Positions 60,993 through 64,000 of a stretch of DNA of 64,000 bases are shown here, piece by piece; position 1 is the first letter of the stretch, and every line of letters starts with the position of its first letter. A program made the position numbers and the translations under genes. The notes beneath the pieces were generated by a model, which was given only the letters and a program-made list of their open reading frames with translations, made no database searches and was not told the origin of the DNA. This stretch comes from Methylophilus glucosoxydans. Lineage in GTDB: Bacteria > Pseudomonadota > Gammaproteobacteria > Burkholderiales > Methylophilaceae. Location of the stretch: contig NZ_JBHTJW010000003.1 of NCBI RefSeq assembly GCF_042676145.1, positions 248,001-312,000 on the forward strand, in the 5' to 3' direction.

Positions 60993-61943
60993 TCATTTCT
61001 TGACGGATGCCGTCTCGGTAATTTGTTGCAAAGCCTCGGCAAACGACATTTTTGGAATAATCTCGGCAGGCAAGGCGCTCTGTAGCGACAGATTATATAG
61101 CTTAACCCCTGTTTTTTCACTGGCCAGACGCGCCAGCTCAAAGCAGCCGCGAATATGCGGTTCGTAATAGCGCAGAAAATCTGGTGAAGGATTGTGCTGG
61201 TCGGCATAAAAATGGGCTTTACCGGTGCCACCCAAATCCATACCCAGAATATAAATCGCCTCATAGCCTAGGGCAAACGCCAGTTGTACTGCCCAGGTGG
61301 CCACCGTTTTCCCGGCAAACACGCCTTGTTTTAAATTGTGGCTAAAGCCAATTGAGCGGCAGAAGGGCAATAAATCCGGGGCCAGCAGAATCTCAGGCGA
61401 TTGCGTAAAAGCCTGCAAGTATTGCTCGGCGCTGCCTCTGGCCACCCCATATTTGCGACTCACCGATTCAATCAGGTAGAGATTGCCTTGCTTCAGCAGT
61501 TCTGGCGCACGCTCAGCAATAATACTCAGCCCTTCAAAGTTGAAGAAACAGCGCGCGCCCGAACGCACAGATTCGACGACACAATCCCACTGGCGCTCAA
61601 ATACGCGGTGATCCACAATCACGCAGTCGGTCGGATGGAGCTTGGCCGCGCTAAATTTTTTAATTGCGCAATTGAGGCTGATGGTCGGATACGAGGCGAT
61701 TTTCTGCAGATCAATCTCGGCCAGCGAAGGGCCGGAAGCGACGATCCAGCATGGTCCCCGTTGTTGTTGGCTCAGCGTATGCGCAAAAGGGATGGTGGCT
61801 ATTGGCTGCTTTTTCCAGAGGACGGTGCAGCTGTGCTCCCCGCGCTGCAGGTCAAAGTCCGGGTGGCAGTTGTATTGATGCTTGAAGGCGTCACCCAATT
61901 GCCAGCGCCGGTAACCCATGCGCAATTTATCTAGGAATCTCAT
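60993..61943 (-). CDS. DUF115-like glycosyltransferase-related protein
   Basis: A 316-residue protein from the ATG at 61943 (MRFLDKLRM); the frame is open further upstream. WIVASGPSLAEIDLQKI, TISLNCAIKKF and CVIVDHRVFERQ match the DUF115/MAF and GT42-like fold, found in motility-associated sialyl/pseudaminic transferases and MptE-like proteins. GYEAIYILGMDLGG with an Asp follows. It might act on the CMP-sugar made by the adjacent cytidylyltransferase, though this is inference. Confidence 0.65.
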   Translation of the reverse strand: MRFLDKLRMGYRRWQLGDAFKHQYNCHPDFDLQRGEHSCTVLWKKQPIATIPFAHTLSQQQRGPCWIVASGPSLAEIDLQKIASYPTISLNCAIKKFSAAKLHPTDCVIVDHRVFERQWDCVVESVRSGARCFFNFEGLSIIAERAPELLKQGNLYLIESVSRKYGVARGSAEQYLQAFTQSPEILLAPDLLPFCRSIGFSHNLKQGVFAGKTVATWAVQLAFALGYEAIYILGMDLGGTGKAHFYADQHNPSPDFLRYYEPHIRGCFELARLASEKTGVKLYNLSLQSALPAEIIPKMSFAEALQQITETASVKK

Positions 61944-61953
61944 GTGTGCGTAA

Positions 61954-63084
61954 TCACTTCTGGTCCAGCCACTGCCTGAAGTTTGAAAACCCATGAATCA
62001 GGATGATGTACAAGGCGATCATGCTCAGCGAGAAGTTTCTGAACTCATCCTTGGTGGTGAAGTTCAGGAACAGCAGCAGGTTAGGAATAAAAATCCCCAA
62101 TGTATACCGTTTGAGCATGTCATCCATTTGTTGCCAGCCAGCGCGTATCCAGTAGGCCAGCCATGGAAACAGCAAGACGTGCTGCAACGTGGGCGAGAAC
62201 AATCCCAGTGTATAAAAATCACTCAATTTGAAGTAATTGACCGGATTGAGCCAGAATTTTGCGTTATCAAGCAAGTGAAAATGTAGGGCTGAATCCGTGT
62301 TCCCGGTATAGGGTGCGATGATCCATTGCCGGATCAGGAAGCAGGCAATGAATTGTAGTGCAAAATAAGCCACGCGCTTTTGCATGGGATAGTCTTTGGC
62401 ATGTAAGAAGAAAAAACCGAATGCGGCAACGAAGGCGGTTTCTTTGTTAAATGCCGTGAGCATGAGCAAGATGGACGCCAGAAACTTGCGGTCAGTCAGA
62501 AAGTAATAAGTGCTGACCGTGATACCAAGCAGTTCAAAGAAATCATAAAAATAGCCGCCACGCTTGAAGGTCAGCGGATAGATCAGGCTAAACAGCACCA
62601 CGGCAAGGATAGAGGCCGAGTAGTTGTCAGAAAAGTGCAGAAAAATCTTGCGCAGGTAAATCAGCGTCAGCAGAAAACTGAGCAAAGTCAGGCCATACAT
62701 CAGGTGGTAGTCCAGCGCCACGCGAGGCGTCCATTCCTCGGCAGGTACATCGTGAAAGAAATGGTTTTTCAGTTTGTCGGACGAGATGATGCGCTCAAAC
62801 AGCTTTTCTTGTTTCTTTTCCGGAATCTGCTGTACGGCCAGGTCAGCCAGACGCGGGACCGTTGAGCGGTAAACATAGGGCTGGTAAGCCGTGCCATCAA
62901 TCACCCCTACTAGCGACGCATAGCGGGAGTCGTCGCGGAAACCCCATTTAATGAAAAAGCTGTTGCAGACGTTTGCGGTACACGCCACCAGAATCACCCA
63001 AAGAATGCTTAAGCGCAGTAAATGTTTGAACGGTGGTTGCCAGAGGTTAAGAATGGGAAATTTTTGGGTCAGCGAATGAATCAT
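61954..63084 (-). CDS. Polytopic membrane protein of unknown function
   Basis: A 376-residue protein with an N-terminal helix around 25-45 and about eight hydrophobic segments from about 130 onward; a charged loop follows the first helix. The layout is like GT-C-type membrane glycosyltransferases or polymerases, but no diagnostic DD/ED motif could be assigned. It has a gap of ten bases to the DUF115-like gene and is probably co-transcribed. Function not recognised. Confidence 0.6.
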   Translation of the reverse strand: MIHSLTQKFPILNLWQPPFKHLLRLSILWVILVACTANVCNSFFIKWGFRDDSRYASLVGVIDGTAYQPYVYRSTVPRLADLAVQQIPEKKQEKLFERIISSDKLKNHFFHDVPAEEWTPRVALDYHLMYGLTLLSFLLTLIYLRKIFLHFSDNYSASILAVVLFSLIYPLTFKRGGYFYDFFELLGITVSTYYFLTDRKFLASILLMLTAFNKETAFVAAFGFFFLHAKDYPMQKRVAYFALQFIACFLIRQWIIAPYTGNTDSALHFHLLDNAKFWLNPVNYFKLSDFYTLGLFSPTLQHVLLFPWLAYWIRAGWQQMDDMLKRYTLGIFIPNLLLFLNFTTKDEFRNFSLSMIALYIILIHGFSNFRQWLDQK

Positions 63085-63136
63085 GAGGAGGCCTGAACGA
63101 ATAGTGAATTATTTTTATGAATTTTAACGTATTGCA

Positions 63137-64000
63137 TCAGGGTATCACGGCCTGTTTGCTAAAAATCATGACTTTAGATTTACCGCGCCAACCGTAAAAG
63201 GTTTTGACCAGCTTGAAATTGGCTTTTTGCAAGGTTTGCACAGCGAGCTGTTCATAAGCCACATCCACTGCATCCTTGCTGATAGTGATCATATAGTAGT
63301 CATACTTCGAGATCGCCTGCTGCTTGACCAGCTCGGGAAACAGTGTATGACCCAGTACTCTATCCTGATATGGTTGGTGGGCATAAAACCGCGCATTTTC
63401 GGTGTCATAAAATACCGGTTGCTGTTGTGGGTTGATGGTCTGGATGTAGTCCACCGCCTGCCGATCAAGATCAATCGGATTTCTATCCCACAAGGAATAG
63501 GCGAGCATGGTAACCAGCAAGCAGGCAACCCCTCTGGTACTGAGCTTGGGCCAGCGGCTTTGCCATTCAGTCATGGCAAACGCGGCAAGGAAAATAAACA
63601 CGATGCCACTGGCAATGACATAGCGGCTGGAGAGGACAAACACATTCAACAAGATCACCAGGCTGACGACAAAGCTGACGCTGAGTGTTGTCAGCGCCAG
63701 ATGCCGGGCGGGTGCCGGTAAGCGCGACCACCAGCTCTGTTTGGGCCAGCAGATGGCAATTAATGCTGGCAGGCCGGCCGTTTTTAATGTTTTGCTGATG
63801 GCAATCAGGATCAAGGTCACCCAGAGGCTGAACAGGCCGTATTCATCCAGATCTTCACCTAATACCTGCTGGTTGATAATGGCGGCTTTTTGTTGAATAA
63901 AATCAATGCGTTCCCCAAACAGGCGCGTGACCTGAGTGACGATTTCTTGCAACCTGCCCAATTGATCCAGTCGCAATACGCCAGCGAGTAAGGCGATACC
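63137..64000 (-). CDS. C-terminal part of a membrane protein, cut by the window edge
   Basis: The reading frame is open through the right edge; the visible part has at least 287 residues. Membrane segments lie at about 50-70, 95-115, 120-140 and 155-170, and the C-terminal 110 residues look soluble and periplasmic (YDTENARFYA, YDYYMITIS). This layout resembles GT-C/family 39-type glycosyltransferases, whose catalytic loop would be outside the window. Function not recognised. Confidence 0.5.
   Translation of the reverse strand, partial: GIALLAGVLRLDQLGRLQEIVTQVTRLFGERIDFIQQKAAIINQQVLGEDLDEYGLFSLWVTLILIAISKTLKTAGLPALIAICWPKQSWWSRLPAPARHLALTTLSVSFVVSLVILLNVFVLSSRYVIASGIVFIFLAAFAMTEWQSRWPKLSTRGVACLLVTMLAYSLWDRNPIDLDRQAVDYIQTINPQQQPVFYDTENARFYAHQPYQDRVLGHTLFPELVKQQAISKYDYYMITISKDAVDVAYEQLAVQTLQKANFKLVKTFYGWRGKSKVMIFSKQAVIP

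Overview
The window reads as chromosome of a Gram-negative betaproteobacterium, most likely a methylotroph of the Methylophilaceae (Methylophilus/Methylovorus type). This rests on gene content: the leuS-lptE-holA-proA-nadD and lptD-surA-pdxA-rsmA orders, an Entner-Doudoroff edd-eda pair, PEP-CTERM surface proteins, ubiquinone hydroxylases, type IV pilus genes and an LPS-core cluster. No methanol or methylamine oxidation gene is in view, so the family assignment is inference. No rRNA, tRNA or CRISPR array was seen.

Layout. 1-1157: two small type II toxin-antitoxin modules, a NadS-like HTH antitoxin with only the tail of a probable toxin, then a Phd/PIN pair. 1412-3316: membrane M48 metalloprotease. 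3511-7052: an AT-rich two-gene AAA ATPase plus subtilisin operon that matches the IetAS anti-phage/plasmid-stability architecture. 7113-17344: signalling and surface genes (GGDEF-EAL protein, PEP-CTERM proteins), an OsmC-YcaO fusion, rlmF, a RhlE-type helicase and a YaiI-family protein. 17520-23711 (minus strand): nadD, proA, holA, lptE, leuS. 24014-26233: FecA-like TonB-dependent receptor. 26288-34450: adk, the outer-membrane biogenesis operon lptD-surA-pdxA-rsmA, and divergently amgK-murU for cell-wall sugar recycling. 34473-41759: PsiE-like membrane protein, a diguanylate cyclase with an altered signature motif, two small DUF genes, pepP, two UbiH-family hydroxylases and dsbC. 41856-44834: pilB-pilC. 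45182-47965: cold-shock gene, icd, rluE, glutamine amidotransferase.

47987-53940 and 57582-64000 are two cell-envelope clusters: an LpxL-type acyltransferase, three WaaP/InaA-like kinase genes (one a tandem double-kinase), a GT9 glycosyltransferase, a NodU/CmcH carbamoyltransferase, a YejM-like hydrolase, a CMP-sugar-type cytidylyltransferase, a DUF115-like protein and polytopic membrane proteins. Together they suggest an LPS core decorated with phosphate, carbamoyl and perhaps further groups. The edd-eda operon for 6-phosphogluconate cleavage lies between them.

Most notable: the IetAS-like system beside two TA modules; the tandem-kinase/carbamoyltransferase group; an isocitrate dehydrogenase whose cofactor-site residues are a mixture of NADP and NAD types; the GCEEF diguanylate cyclase; and several uncharacterised leader or inverted-repeat structures.
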